Origin: Silurus meridionalis
Taxonomy: Eukaryota; Chordata; Actinopteri; Siluriformes; Siluridae
DNA: 64,000 nt
Direction of reading: 5' to 3'
Assembly: GCF_014805685.1 (NCBI RefSeq)
Contig: NC_060885.1
Coordinates: 32,329,632-32,393,631, forward strand
The notes under the pieces are model-generated. The model made no database searches and was not told the DNA's origin. It saw only the letters and a list, made by a program, of their open reading frames with translations. Both the position numbers and the translations under genes were made by a program. Shown here piece by piece: positions 1-11,790 of this stretch. Numbering within the stretch: position 1 is the stretch's first letter; each line of letters starts with the position of its first letter.

Positions 1-498
<498 letters not shown>

Positions 499-603
499 TT
501 ATCTGCACATCAGCATTTGTTTACAGTGCATAACAACTTACTGTAGAATGAGCTTTACACAGATATTAGAACAAAACACACACATTGGCATGCTTATAAA
601 ATA

Positions 604-607
<4 letters not shown>

Positions 608-676
<69 letters not shown>
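608..676 (+). repeat. (TA)n microsatellite
   Basis: About 34 uninterrupted TA units, followed by a short (CA)n. Confidence 0.97.
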
Positions 677-682
<6 letters not shown>

Positions 683-1008
683 ACACACACACACTTCACA
701 ACATCCACAGACCATGCAAGTGCAGCATACTCATATTCAGGCAGACACGGCAGAGGGAAGAGGGAACATGAAGAGAACAGATTATTGTCATCATCATTTT
801 CATCATTATCACAGTGGCACATAAATCAGTGTACAGCATTCTAATGTGAAACACTACCACAGTATTGAAAATACAAAGACAAAGGACTACACAAAAGTCA
901 CAAAAACACAGTGAAGTGGTTTGTCCTGCATTCATTTTCTTACACAGTGACTGAATAACAACTTTCAAACACAGACTTAAGTGTATCTCTCACTTTCTCT
1001 CACACACA

Positions 1009-1041
<33 letters not shown>

Positions 1042-1193
1042 CCACACCATGCCAGATTTCAGTCTGTGTTTTACCTCCGTCTGCTGGAGATCCCATCAGA
1101 GTGTCAAGGAAGGAGAGAGAGGTGGGGTTTTAAAAAAAAAAAAACAAAAAAAAAAAACATCCTCACCATTACTGACTTCACCAAGGATGGTTA

Positions 1194-1279
<86 letters not shown>
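1194..1279 (+). repeat. (TC)n(CA)n compound microsatellite
   Basis: About 12 TC units run into about 31 CA units. A separate (CA)n lies at 1001-1047. Confidence 0.97.
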
Positions 1280-1280
<1 letters not shown>

Positions 1281-1765
1281 AACACAAGCACTCATTAAAT
1301 CTCGGCTTGTGAGCGGATTTATTTCTTACCTGATTCTAACTGTATTAATTGCATTAACTACAACAAACATTTCCCATTGTACAAAAATAAATAAGCCTTT
1401 TTATTCTCTTGCATTTCTTCAAAAATACAAGCTGCAATATACTGACAAAAACAAATATATATGCTATTTATCGCGTGGTCTAGTCAGCAAAAAAAAGAAA
1501 CTTCCTGAACAAAAAAAAAAAAAACAACAACTTTGTTCTGCCTTATAGACTGCACAGCTGCATTATTCAAACCCCTCACAAGCAGTAGCCGACCTACATT
1601 TTACACGTCGGAGGACAAATAATCTTTGTGCATCATTTTAGACAGGAATCTAGTGTATCAACTCTGCAAACAGCGATTGGGATCCGTTTTGTCACATGGA
1701 CAAAGACAAAAGCAAACAAATTGGCACCAGAATTGTTACCAGAACGAGACTTTTTCCTTTAATAT

Positions 1766-2215
1766 ATGAGGTGGCATCAAAAATTAAGACTAGTTTTGTA
1801 ACAAGCCAACAGATGGCAGCACAACAGTGCACGCACAGTCACAGGAAGCACAGTCCTGTGTACATCGGGAGCCGTGCAACTGGTGTTATTCTGACCATGT
1901 GTGCAGCCTGTCACCGAGCCCAGAAACAACATGATCCCACTTCCGCCCCCACCCTATTCGCCAGATTTGGCTCCCGCGGACTTCGCCCTCTTCCTGAACA
2001 TGAAGATTCATCTTAAACGCCAAGATCCGGTGTGAATCCTAGAAGGTGCTTGACACGCTTCAAAATGACGACTTCGATGAAATATTTCAGAAGTGGCAGG
2101 AACACTGGGGGCGCTGTGTTGCTATGCAAGGGGACTATTTTTAAGGTGATACTGTGTAAACATTGATAAATTAAGTATATTCTTGTAAACAGAGATCGTC
2201 TTGAAACTTCTTGTA
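1766..2215 (+). pseudogene. mariner transposon relic, internally deleted
   Basis: Plus-strand words translate, with frame changes, to PPYSPDLAPADFALF and DDFDEIFQKWQEHWGRCVAM followed by QGDYF. These are the C-terminal signature of mariner transposases, in which the PDLAPxD motif supplies the last catalytic Asp. Upstream only a terminal-repeat-like tract (ATGAGGTGGCATCAAAAATT) remains; the N-terminal DNA-binding part is gone. It is inactive, with several frameshifts. A possible right end is at 2195-2215 (GTCTTGAAACTTCTTG). Confidence 0.75.
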
Positions 2216-2497
2216 ATCCACGTCAGCCTTGTTGGCGCTACACCTTGTATCAGAGCCTAGACACTGTCAATGACGTCTTAAAAATATAGGGCTATCAGAT
2301 TTACCCCAGAAACACTTATAAAGTACATGAGTCCCCTGCTAAGGGGAGTGATGCAGGAATAATCAAGTCTAAGTCCACGGCTGAGTAGGGTGTTTGTGCG
2401 AGTGTGAGTTTGTGTTGAAATAGCAGGAGAGCGCAAGTTATTTTTATTGCAGACTGGGAAGTCTGGGTAGTAGCTATAGCTGCAAAAGCAAGTTATC

Positions 2498-2500
<3 letters not shown>

Positions 2501-2542
<42 letters not shown>
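2501..2542 (+). repeat. (GT)n microsatellite
   Basis: About 21 uninterrupted GT units. Confidence 0.97.
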
Positions 2543-2543
<1 letters not shown>

Positions 2544-2949
2544 GTCCTTGCTTTCCCTGCAGTCACCTTCAAAGATGCTCAAAGAACATGCAGCACCTGT
2601 CTAAGCCAGGAACAAACACATAACACTCAGCAGGTTAGAAATTAACACAAAAAGAAAAGCAAAGCTTGAGAAGCAACACCCACACGCAGGCAGACAGACA
2701 CAACTGCCAGACAGAATGGGTGTTCGAAGCCGGTGAGGTGATCCCCCTCCATCAGAAACAGTCTCTGCTCACAAATGAAAGAGCAAGGGATGCATAAGAG
2801 AGGGGGTGAAAGAGAAACTGACAGCTGGACTTGTACGTCTAATAGTTGCTGCTCTGCTCAGCACCACATGTCCTGAGAGTCTCCAAGTTGATGCGTAACA
2901 CACAGCCAGTCGACAGCGCGGCGTCTCAGCGAGATGACATGTGGCGGTG

Positions 2950-3915
2950 TACTGAGACTCAGCAGAAACACTATGACAGCAATGCTAAGACAATATAAAT
3001 GCCAAGTCAAAACTGGAGACTGGATAGAGGCAGAAACTTGAGAGAGAATATGAAAGATTTACTGAGACACGACCAATGCGTTCAGAAAAAGATGATAAAA
3101 CCACAACTAAATTATTAAGAAATGCCAGACACACAGTAAGTAGACACCACTGAGTAAATTCTGTGGCACAGCAGAGACGTGAAGACAGCACTAAGACGTT
3201 TTAAGGCATCACAGACGACGCCAGCATAAAGAGACAGTGCTGAGAAATAGCTGAGTCATTGTAAAGGCCAGCTGGTATAAAGACGGTGCTGAAACTTAAC
3301 GGTAACAGTATGAAGACAGCAGAAACACTGTTGAGATGGTATAAAAACATTGACACATCTGAGACTGTGTGGAGACGGCACAGAGACACCGCTGAGACTG
3401 AATAAATACAGAGCTGAGACACAAATAAATCGGCATGTAGCCAGCACTCAGACATATTTGACACTGTATGTAGACAGCACAGTGACAGCTGAGAAGGTAT
3501 GAAGACAGCGCTCAGGCACATCTGTGATTATATGAAGACAATACTGAGATCGAAAAGAAACAGCACTAAAAACACAGCTGAGAACGTATGAAGATGAACT
3601 TTGGGACACATTTGAGACTATATGGAGACAGCACACATACAGCTGAGACCGGATAAAGTCAGCATTGAAACATATCTGAGACTGTATGGAGACACTAAGA
3701 CATAGCTAAGACTGTATCGAAACAGCACGGAGACAGAGCTGAGACTGCATTAAGAAAGTGCTGAGACAAGCTAAGACAGTTTGAGGACACCATTGAGACA
3801 CATCTGAGAAGGTATGAAGACGGCATTGAGACACAGCCGAGACAGTATGAAGACAGCATTGAGACACATTTGAGACTATACGGAGACAATTTTGAGACAC
3901 AACTGAGCTGGTATG
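2950..3915. repeat. degenerate minisatellite with unit near 33 bp
   Basis: Variants of GAGACTGTATGGAGACAGCA, followed by CTGAGACACAGCT, recur about 25 times. The unit is often a multiple of three, which creates long minus-strand open frames with repeated LHTVSxVSQ; they are a by-product of the repeat. Confidence 0.8.
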
Positions 3916-4838
3916 AAGTATATAATATGAGATGCTTATCGCATCTGAAATTTTTTTGTCACATTGACTTATGGCACATTGTTTATAGCTGCCAATAAAC
4001 AAAAACAACACAAATATTTTAGATTACTGGAAGTAGCTACGCACTCAATAAATATTTATAAGCAATCAAAAGACATAAGTTGTTGACTTGCACATAGCTG
4101 ATGCTGAGCTCTGGTAGAGGAAGTGAAGTGTTGAGAATAAAGCAGTGTGCACCAAACTGAAGGAGTGCTGCAGGGGAAACTCCTCTTTCATTTCTTTGTC
4201 TTTTCGCCTGGCCTTGCTTCGGGGGCTTCCTTCTGTTTGGGAAGTTGAGATCGCCAGACATAAAGAAAAAGCCACTACACAGAGCACTGGCTCGTAAGTG
4301 TGCAAGCGCCTGAGGCTCCTGTTGATTCACTAGCAGTGATATGAGGGTTATTCAGTACTACTGATGGACAGATTCGTAACAGCGTGCAAGAGTGATTAAA
4401 TCAATGAATCAAGAAGAACTCAAATGCAAAGACTTGCTTTTCAGAGTAGAAAACCCCAGTGTACTTACTATATAAAGAGACTGGTGCTGATAGACACCAA
4501 AAGAGAAAAGGAGAAAGCGCATTCTCCTTCATGAGCTGGATCATCTTCTTTCTCACTTCCTCGGGCGCCCCCTTACTTTAGGCTGGAAATGTATTTCTAC
4601 AATGCTATTTTATCACAATGTCTACATCCACAGAAAAAAATTGTAATAAGCTATAAAGCTAGCAACAAGACGTTAAAGAAAACAATACAGAAAATAAAAG
4701 GAATAAATAAAAAATAAAAAAACGAATAGGAGCCGTCCTGAGAAAACGTATAAGCCATGCGCAGTGGCAAAAACCAATCAATATCTCACAACATCCATCA
4801 GGGACTTTGGAAAAGGTCCTCTTTTATTATCAAGGTCT

Positions 4839-4874
4839 CACACACACACACAGACACACAGACACACACACACA

Positions 4875-4917
<43 letters not shown>
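4839..4917 (+). repeat. (CA)n microsatellite with CAGA interruptions
   Basis: CA tract broken by four GACA steps in its first half, pure in the second half. Confidence 0.95.
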
Positions 4918-4920
<3 letters not shown>

Positions 4921-5171
4921 ACACACAGCTTGCTTCCACAAAACTCATTTTATCATTCATCTTTATGCCATTTTGGAACAAATGAATTGCAAATGGTGTT
5001 TCTGTAGATCTTTGGGGTGTGTGTGTGTGTGTATGTGTGTGTTGAAATAAATCTCAAAGCAGGTGCTGTTCAAGATATTAGATTGTTGTATACACCAATT
5101 ACAATCAACTTATATTTTTGTGGGAACCAAATTTGCACAAGAATGAGAATATTTGACTGGTGCGAGTGCCG

Positions 5172-5172
<1 letters not shown>

Positions 5173-5208
<36 letters not shown>
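5173..5208 (+). repeat. (GT)n microsatellite
   Basis: About 18 GT units; a second one (about 21 units) lies at 5986-6028. Confidence 0.95.
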
Positions 5209-5983
5209 AACCCCCAACTGTTATCGAAGGGCTCCTGCTGGGACTGAAAGCCTAAAAGTAAGTTCAACAAATTCAGCCACAAGCCATCACACCATTTTCC
5301 ACTGGCAGCAGCTCTATTAGCATGCTACAGGCTCATTACTGCACCCCACCCACTGCTTGTCTACCTAGGTCACCTGACTCTAGGTAGAAAAATGTGGCAT
5401 CACAGTGGCCAATGACCACAAGAATTGGCGGAGAGTGTATCACATTCCCGGTTTGCAAAAACACTTCCACGCTATGCTAAGAATGTGGTTTCGTACGTTT
5501 CATTTCCACAATTCAGGGCAAACTGTGGTGCCACAGAGCGCAGACAGGGGGCACAACAGGCAACAAACCCACTCCCAGCTCACAGTGCCCGTCCTGCACA
5601 CATTCAGCAGGGCATGCACACGCAAAAAGAGAGAACGAGAGATGATACGGAGATACAGGCAAAGACCTTCAGTCCAGAAAAAGTGAGGAAAAACAAACAA
5701 AACAAAAAAACATTCCGAGTTGTCCCCGGACAGATTTAGGAATTCTCCCGCCTGAGTGAAGCCTGCACACATCTAATAAGCAGAAAAACCTGAACAGATC
5801 TGCTGCTGGATTAATAAATTACTGAATTATTCAGTATATATGTGCACGTCCACTCTCGCTCCCTCTCCTTTATATACGTACGCACAAACAAAACGTGTGC
5901 GCACGGTTAATAATTCAGAAGCCATAGTCAGCTGCATTGTTCCACCATAGAGAGATGGGTTATGCAAGCGTCAGCTGTGCTTC

Positions 5984-6028
<45 letters not shown>

Positions 6029-6437
6029 CACTAGAACACCTGTGCTTCTACTTTAGAACTGCTGCCCTTTCTTTTGATGTTGTGTGTTTCGTGTGGTGTG
6101 TTTGTGTACACCTCGTACGCCCCTAAGCCTCTACCGAGAACAGTTTTGACTGAAAGCAGCAGCACTGATGACACAGCACTGTGCACGAGTAATATCGGAT
6201 ATTAGGAGTGCTTGTGTAATAAGGGTGTATGTGTCATTAAAATACAGACAAATTATTTGCCTGTTAAATGTTTGCATGCGAGTGTAAATGTTTGCTTCTT
6301 CGTTTTCAGTAGAACTGGACGGTTTCTTTGTTTCAGGCTTCCCTTTCCACCAGTGATTTCATTTTAACAGAGAAAACAGGTTTAATGCATTTAAATACAA
6401 TAAAAATACTTCTTCAAATAATGACCTAAAATGATCT

Positions 6438-6540
6438 CATTTATACAACTGAGGAGCTATAGGGTTAAGGGCCATGCTCAGGGGCCCCCCCGAGTGTCAG
6501 CATTGTGTGGCTTCGGAGCCGCTGAGCTACCACCGCCCGA
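6438..6540 (-). mobile_element. tRNA-like SINE fragment
   Basis: AGGGTTAAGGGCCATGCTCA then GGGGCCC, and CCGCTGAGCTACCACCGCCC at the end, are the reverse complement of a common fish SINE head (GGGCAGTGGTGGCTCAGTGG). Confidence 0.6.
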
Positions 6541-6962
6541 TAAAACATAAAATATCAGTTCTTGCTTTGGGATTTAAATGTATTCAAAATGTATTTGTAG
6601 TAATGTAAAACTAGACTCAGCAAAGTGGAAGAAGACCATGAGCATTTGTTCTGGAAAGCTGAGAACCATCTATCTATGTCAGCCTGTCTCTCTTCATCTC
6701 TTTAACCCGACATTAGCGAAAAGATGCGCCGTCAGTGATTATTCTCTTTGCGATTTTTTTGCTGAATACAAAATTCGCACTTGCTGAAATTTATATAGCA
6801 GTAATGCGGTGCTTGGCTGCGCTCCTGTAATTGAGGACTACGGTTCTGAGGCTCGCTCAGGCTAAGAGAGAGACCAGCATCTGTTGAAGCTCGGACAACA
6901 CAAAACAGAAACGAGAAAGAAAGGCAGAGAAAAAAGGTTTCTTTTTTTTTTTTTTGCATATA

Positions 6963-6984
6963 TACACACACACACACACACACA
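6963..6984 (+). repeat. (CA)n microsatellite beside the MICU1 micro-exon
   Basis: Eleven CA units; in the MICU1 transcript this is (UG)n, starting 40 nt after the micro-exon donor. A run of 15 T (plus strand) follows at 6941-6955. Confidence 0.95.
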
Positions 6985-6998
6985 TTCGTGCGCACGCT

Positions 6999-7004
6999 CA
7001 TGCA
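6999..7004 (-). promoter_or_regulatory. TGCATG splicing motif downstream of the MICU1 micro-exon
   Basis: On the transcribed minus strand the hexamer TGCATG lies 20 nt after the micro-exon (within GAGCTGCATGAGCG). (U)GCAUG is the binding motif of RBFOX proteins, which promote inclusion of muscle and neural exons when bound downstream. The function here is inference from position and motif. Confidence 0.6.
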
Positions 7005-7024
7005 GCTCAGTATCATCCCCATAC

Positions 7025-7036
7025 CTGCCAGAAGTC
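7025..7036 (-). CDS. micu1: MICU1 cassette micro-exon, 12 nt, encoding DFWQ
   Basis: On the minus strand an acceptor with a pyrimidine-rich lead ending CCCTCTGTGTAG is followed by GAC TTC TGG CAG and then the donor GTATGG. The 12 nt encode Asp-Phe-Trp-Gln. The flanking coding exons both break at codon boundaries (GGA AAG before, AAG ATT after), so inclusion adds exactly four residues between YDGK and KISQ. From knowledge of the family, mammalian skeletal muscle expresses MICU1.1, which carries the four-residue insert EFWQ at this same place and makes the uniporter respond to lower calcium. The sequence therefore supports a conserved alternative exon with one conservative change (Glu to Asp). 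Inclusion in muscle is inference. A TGCATG motif lies 20 nt downstream. Confidence 0.9.
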
Positions 7037-7898
7037 CTACACAGAGGGACGGGCATACAGAACGTATGGGAAGGAGTCAGAGGATGGAGGGTGCAGGGAT
7101 GTAATAAAGGGAAGATTGGAGGAATAGACAGGGAAGAGAGAGAATGGAAGGTTTTATTGGTTACATGAGTGGAGAAGAAGGTGAAAGACAGGATAAAGGG
7201 AACAGGATAAATTCACAAAACATTTAAAGTATAAGTTAGGTTACGTTAGATCACTGTATCACATATAGAAGTAAAAAAAAACGCTGAATTTTGTTTTAAC
7301 AAGGAGACATGTCAGTATAGTTACACAATGGAGACAAAAAAAAGAAAGCTTGTTTCCCCGGTGAGCACTCCACACACCTAACATGCACCTGGACAAACGC
7401 TGTAATTTTGTGTTAACAGGCAGCCTGGTGCAGCACCCGCGAGGCTGTGAAACGCTGTTAAGCAAAAAAAATATAAAATGGTTAGAATAAAAAATTTGTG
7501 CGTCCGTAAATCAGAGCCCATTAAGCTGCTACACATTCTGTACAGTTTGGGCCAAATCCATTACAGTGCGCTATTATACAGGGACACGATGAGACGCAAC
7601 AAAAAGAGAGAGAAAGAATGGGAGGAGACGGGTTGAATGAATTAAGGGCCAAAAGGCTGGATAAACCTAAAGAAAAGGCTGGATGGAGGATGAAAGGATT
7701 TAACAGAATGTAAAGAAAGAGAGCGAGAGCAAGAGAGAGAGAGAGAGAGAGAGAGAGAAAATAGAGAATAAGTGATGAGCTATGCAAAATTTGCTGTGAA
7801 GGGGAGATTTGGGAGGGAAATAACTAACCCTAGGTGATGCAGATTTTTGCCTGAGCCAGGGGGTCAGAAATCCTAGTAGAGCTCCTCAGGATAATTTA

Positions 7899-7900
<2 letters not shown>

Positions 7901-7966
<66 letters not shown>

Positions 7967-8017
7967 CGTGAGAGAGAGAGTGAGTGAGTGAGTGAGTGAG
8001 CGAGCGAGCGAGAGAGA
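7901..8017 (+). repeat. (GT)n / (GA)n / (GAGT)n compound microsatellite
   Basis: About 30 GT units, a GCGT step, then GA, GAGT and GAGC units. Confidence 0.95.
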
Positions 8018-9541
8018 ACCAGACAGTGGAAAAGAGGAACCTAATGATCTTTAGATCCTCATCATTTCCACTGTTCCAGTACAAAGCTTTGGAGCATCTT
8101 ACATTTTTTTACCTAATAAAAGAGGAAATTCCAGCAATTGTGTGACAAAACAACATAAATAGATGTGTATGCAAGACATCCAGAACATTCTACAGATCTA
8201 TTTAATTGGACAAACTAATTGAAGTTTCTATTAAAACACCAGGTTGGATTTCAGTGGCTGTTTCTGGTGTAGAAAAAGTAGGCAGACAAAATATATAACA
8301 CGGCAGACGTGCGTACTCTGTATATAACATATATATACCATGTATATAACCCCTGACTAGAGTGTAAACAAATGGAAAGCATCTATTCAAATGAGTCCAG
8401 CTCTGGTATGGCGTCTGAGTGCTGAAGCTTTAAAAAAACTAAAATTGAGAAACATAAAAAAAAAATGAAGTATACAAAGGAAGGAGAGAGTGAGATCAGT
8501 TTGAACAGATGTGAGCATCCTGAGCTGGTGAAGGCTGACTGCACAAAAACAAGCAAAAAATTAAGATTTAGTCAAGAATACTTTGCGTAATGTATAAAAG
8601 ATGGAAAAAAATATGCACAGATAAAACACTCAAGAGCAGTAAAACATTGTGCAAGGTTCCCCCGAGACAGAATTATTATTTTACAGATCTGATTTACAAT
8701 TTTTTTTTCTTCATATCTCCTGAGTGGGCTAATCAGCCTGTGGGTGGATGAGACAAGCCCAGCTGAGGCCAAAGACAAGTGCATCGTCCAAGGTTCAGTT
8801 CATAAAGAGCTACTCCATTTGCACTTGTGACTGCACTGGATGCCTCCCACGGATAATGGCACTAATGGCTGGAGAGAGGAGAGCAGCGAGGCTAAGCCTC
8901 GTGTTACTCTTCGTTTTGTGAACACCAAATGAGCTTGAGGACCGTCGGGGGGGTGGTGGAGGGGGGAGATTCATTAAACACTCTCCATTTCAGATATTTT
9001 ACATGAACTCATAGCTGACTTTCCTTTGAGCTTCTAGAAAAGTCCATTCCAAACCCACAACCACAACATGATGATAAAAAGATTTACAACCAAAAAAAAC
9101 ATTGCATTTCTATTACCAATCTGTTGTAGATGCCTGGCTGTGTCTCATTATCATTAGAAGCAGATTTTTGCCTCAGATCAGCAAGAGTGCTTTAGTGGTT
9201 ATAAATAAAACAAAGAGAATAAGAAAAACACACTTCTTCTCTCTTCATCTTGTTTGCTGTCTTACAAAGTTAATAGAATTTGGTTAGGTACTTATACACA
9301 CACGCACGCACGCATGCTCTTATACACCGACACAAAAGCATCAAGCATTTTATGTGACTCAATGACCAAAAGCAGAGAGACGGCGAGAGAAAGACGTCAT
9401 AAGGGATCCAAGGCCTCTGTCCTTCTTAAGAGAGAGAATAACGTCTTTATGAGAAGCGGCTTTTGAAACGCACGTTCTCCGGCAACATCCTGCTGGGTAG
9501 AACAATATCTAGGTAACCTCTCTGATTCCACCCACTCATCC

Positions 9542-9578
9542 CCACACACACACACACACAGCACACACACACAAAGCA
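9542..9578 (+). repeat. (CA)n tract directly downstream of MICU1 exon 4
   Basis: CA units with two GC interruptions; in the transcript it is UG-rich and begins about 10 nt after the donor of the 44-nt exon. Confidence 0.95.
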
Positions 9579-9588
9579 CACAGCTTAC

Positions 9589-9632
9589 CTTTCCATCATA
9601 GCGTTTCACCACAAACTGATCCAGACCGAGAT
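9589..9632 (-). CDS. micu1: MICU1 coding exon 4 (NLGLDQFVVKRYDGK)
   Basis: A 44-nt exon on the minus strand, between the acceptor TCTCTTAG and the donor GTAAGC. It starts by completing the split codon A|AT (Asn; human has His here) and reads LGLDQFVVKRYDGK, against human LGLDQYIIKRFDGK. It ends at a codon boundary. The exon is short, and the intron just downstream is almost pure TG repeat for about 40 nt, which could bind GU-rich-element proteins and affect its recognition (inference). Reading frame with both neighbours is exact: 1 + 44 nt make 15 codons. Confidence 0.95.
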
Positions 9633-11749
9633 CTAAGAGACAGAGAGACAGAAAGACAACATGTTAAGTAATAAAGATACACATTTTTCCATCGGCACAC
9701 ATCCTACGTTGCTCTCTGCAGTATTTAGTGATTATAACCGATGTTTGTATAGTACACAAATGTTTATTATGGTCCAATAAGCGCCGATTTCCATTCTCTA
9801 CACACACATTCTTATCCTCTGTGTTTTGTGTGCACAGTGAAAGTTGAGTGTGCAATGTCAGACAGGCTCAAGGATTTTGATGGACAAACATTAGTTTATT
9901 ACAAAACAACCCTACGCAGCCAACAACGGCACACTGAGTACCTGCTCTCGAAGTCATTCCTCTGAATGAAACCAGGATATTTCAATTTTGTCGTACGGTC
10001 CTTTGCTTTTTTGTGTGTATAGTTTTGTATCCTGTCAGCAGGTATTTCATCCATAACAGCCAGACTGATGTGCTTACCGACTGTGCCTGAGATCCCAGCA
10101 CACACAATGAGTCATACCACCTCTGGAGTTCTGGCTAAGGCCTGCCTGTTGCATTATATAAGTCTTAAAATCATGGTGAGAGAATCATGGTTAGATCACA
10201 TGATAATCCTTTTTGAGAAAAATTTAGTAATAAAGTTTACTCTTTATTAATAATTAGTACAACTGGTGAGAAGATAACCACCTCCACACAATGTATCCCC
10301 CCGCCCCACCCTTCATCCTTCCCCTTCTTCAAGGTGCACTTTATTCTGCATAATTCCATATTCTAAAATGATTGATATAATAGGTCAGGCCAAAGACGGT
10401 CCCGGAAAAAGTCAAGCGTGAACAGCTGGGAGAGAAATAGAGGCCAAATGCTGAAGGGCCAAAATTGAACAGATCAATGAAAATTCTTCTGGGCAAAGAA
10501 GATGAATTATGGAGCAGTTTTCTGGCAGCCCAATGAATAATAGATTGCATGTTTATGTTCACTATTAGCCCTATCTTCTTTTTTTTTTAAGAAAATACCT
10601 GTCCATTTATCTACATAAAAGAGGCTAAAATGACAATGAAACAGTGAAACAGATGGTGCACTGCAAGAACTAATTTCCTCTTTATGGGAAGAATTGAAAG
10701 GGAAGTTAATTAAGGAAATTAGAGGGCTACAAAAATATATATATATTAATAAAGCCTCTATGAAAATAGTTTACTGAGTTACAGAGACACTGGAGACTGG
10801 AGACTAAATCTTGTTTATTAATAGGCATTACAATATGTTGAGCATTATAGAAAACAGCGTCGGACCAATCAGATTCAAGAACACAATATTTTTATTTGTT
10901 CTTGTTAATGCACATTGATTTTTGATAGTAAAGGTGGACAGTTTAGAGACTTGGAAACAAACTGTGTCTGCTTATGCTCTCGGCAGGGTTTTTCTCTGAA
11001 GAATGAACCATTGAATGCTTGCCTTAAGATACTCAGTCATTGTTTAATGGCTCGAATTAATAAAGTCTTCATGGCACTGCAGAGTAAAAGATCACATTTA
11101 TTCCTGAACACCATATTTGAAATGCCGGATTTATTCCCCCTTTCAGTCTCGAATAATAGATTTTAAGTACATTGACTCGCTTTCTCCATTACAATGTGAA
11201 AAGCATGTTTTGCCTCTAAAAAGTGTGAAAAGAAAAAAAAAACACCTATGAGGTGCATTAGTCCAAGGTTAAAGGATGAGTGTGGAACCCCTATCAGCAC
11301 TATCACGAGAGCTGTTTGCTCCCGATATGGATAGAACGGCATAGATAAGTAGTCAACGGCAAAATCTCCTTGGTCCAGTTTTAATTAAAGAGCACAGACT
11401 GCAGGTAAAATCTCAACAGAAAGCAAAACTTTGATAGAGTCAGGCTATCGGGAGATCAATACACTAAAAGCAATCCCACTCTTCAGTGCCAACTTGCGCT
11501 CAACTCGGAAACGAGCGGTCAGCATAATACGAGGGGCTTTGAATGTCAGCCCTGTGGATTGGAAAAAAAAACCCTTCAAATGCAAACAGCTTCATCGTTT
11601 ATTCAATCAGACTCAACGTCTGGGGGCAAGGGAGAGTGTGTCGGTGGGTAAAAGGATTCCACTATGCACCAAGGTGAGCCTCTGAAGTCTAATAATGACA
11701 GCCAGGCTGTGTTGGATAACTACATTGACAGGGAAGTGGTAGGAAAAAG

Positions 11750-11790
<41 letters not shown>

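Noticed and set aside
1066..1548. 160-codon plus-strand open frame near the left edge
   Set aside because: Made from A-rich, (TC)n and (CA)n tracts; antisense to the MICU1 intron, no homology seen.
3201..4011. Overlapping minus-strand frames of about 100 codons with repeated LHTVS peptides
   Set aside because: By-product of the degenerate minisatellite; no start or splice context.
9605..9632. MICU2 or MICU3 in place of MICU1
   Set aside because: The order [33 protein letters not shown] and KISQEREKF, together with the neighbouring MCU, fits MICU1 best.
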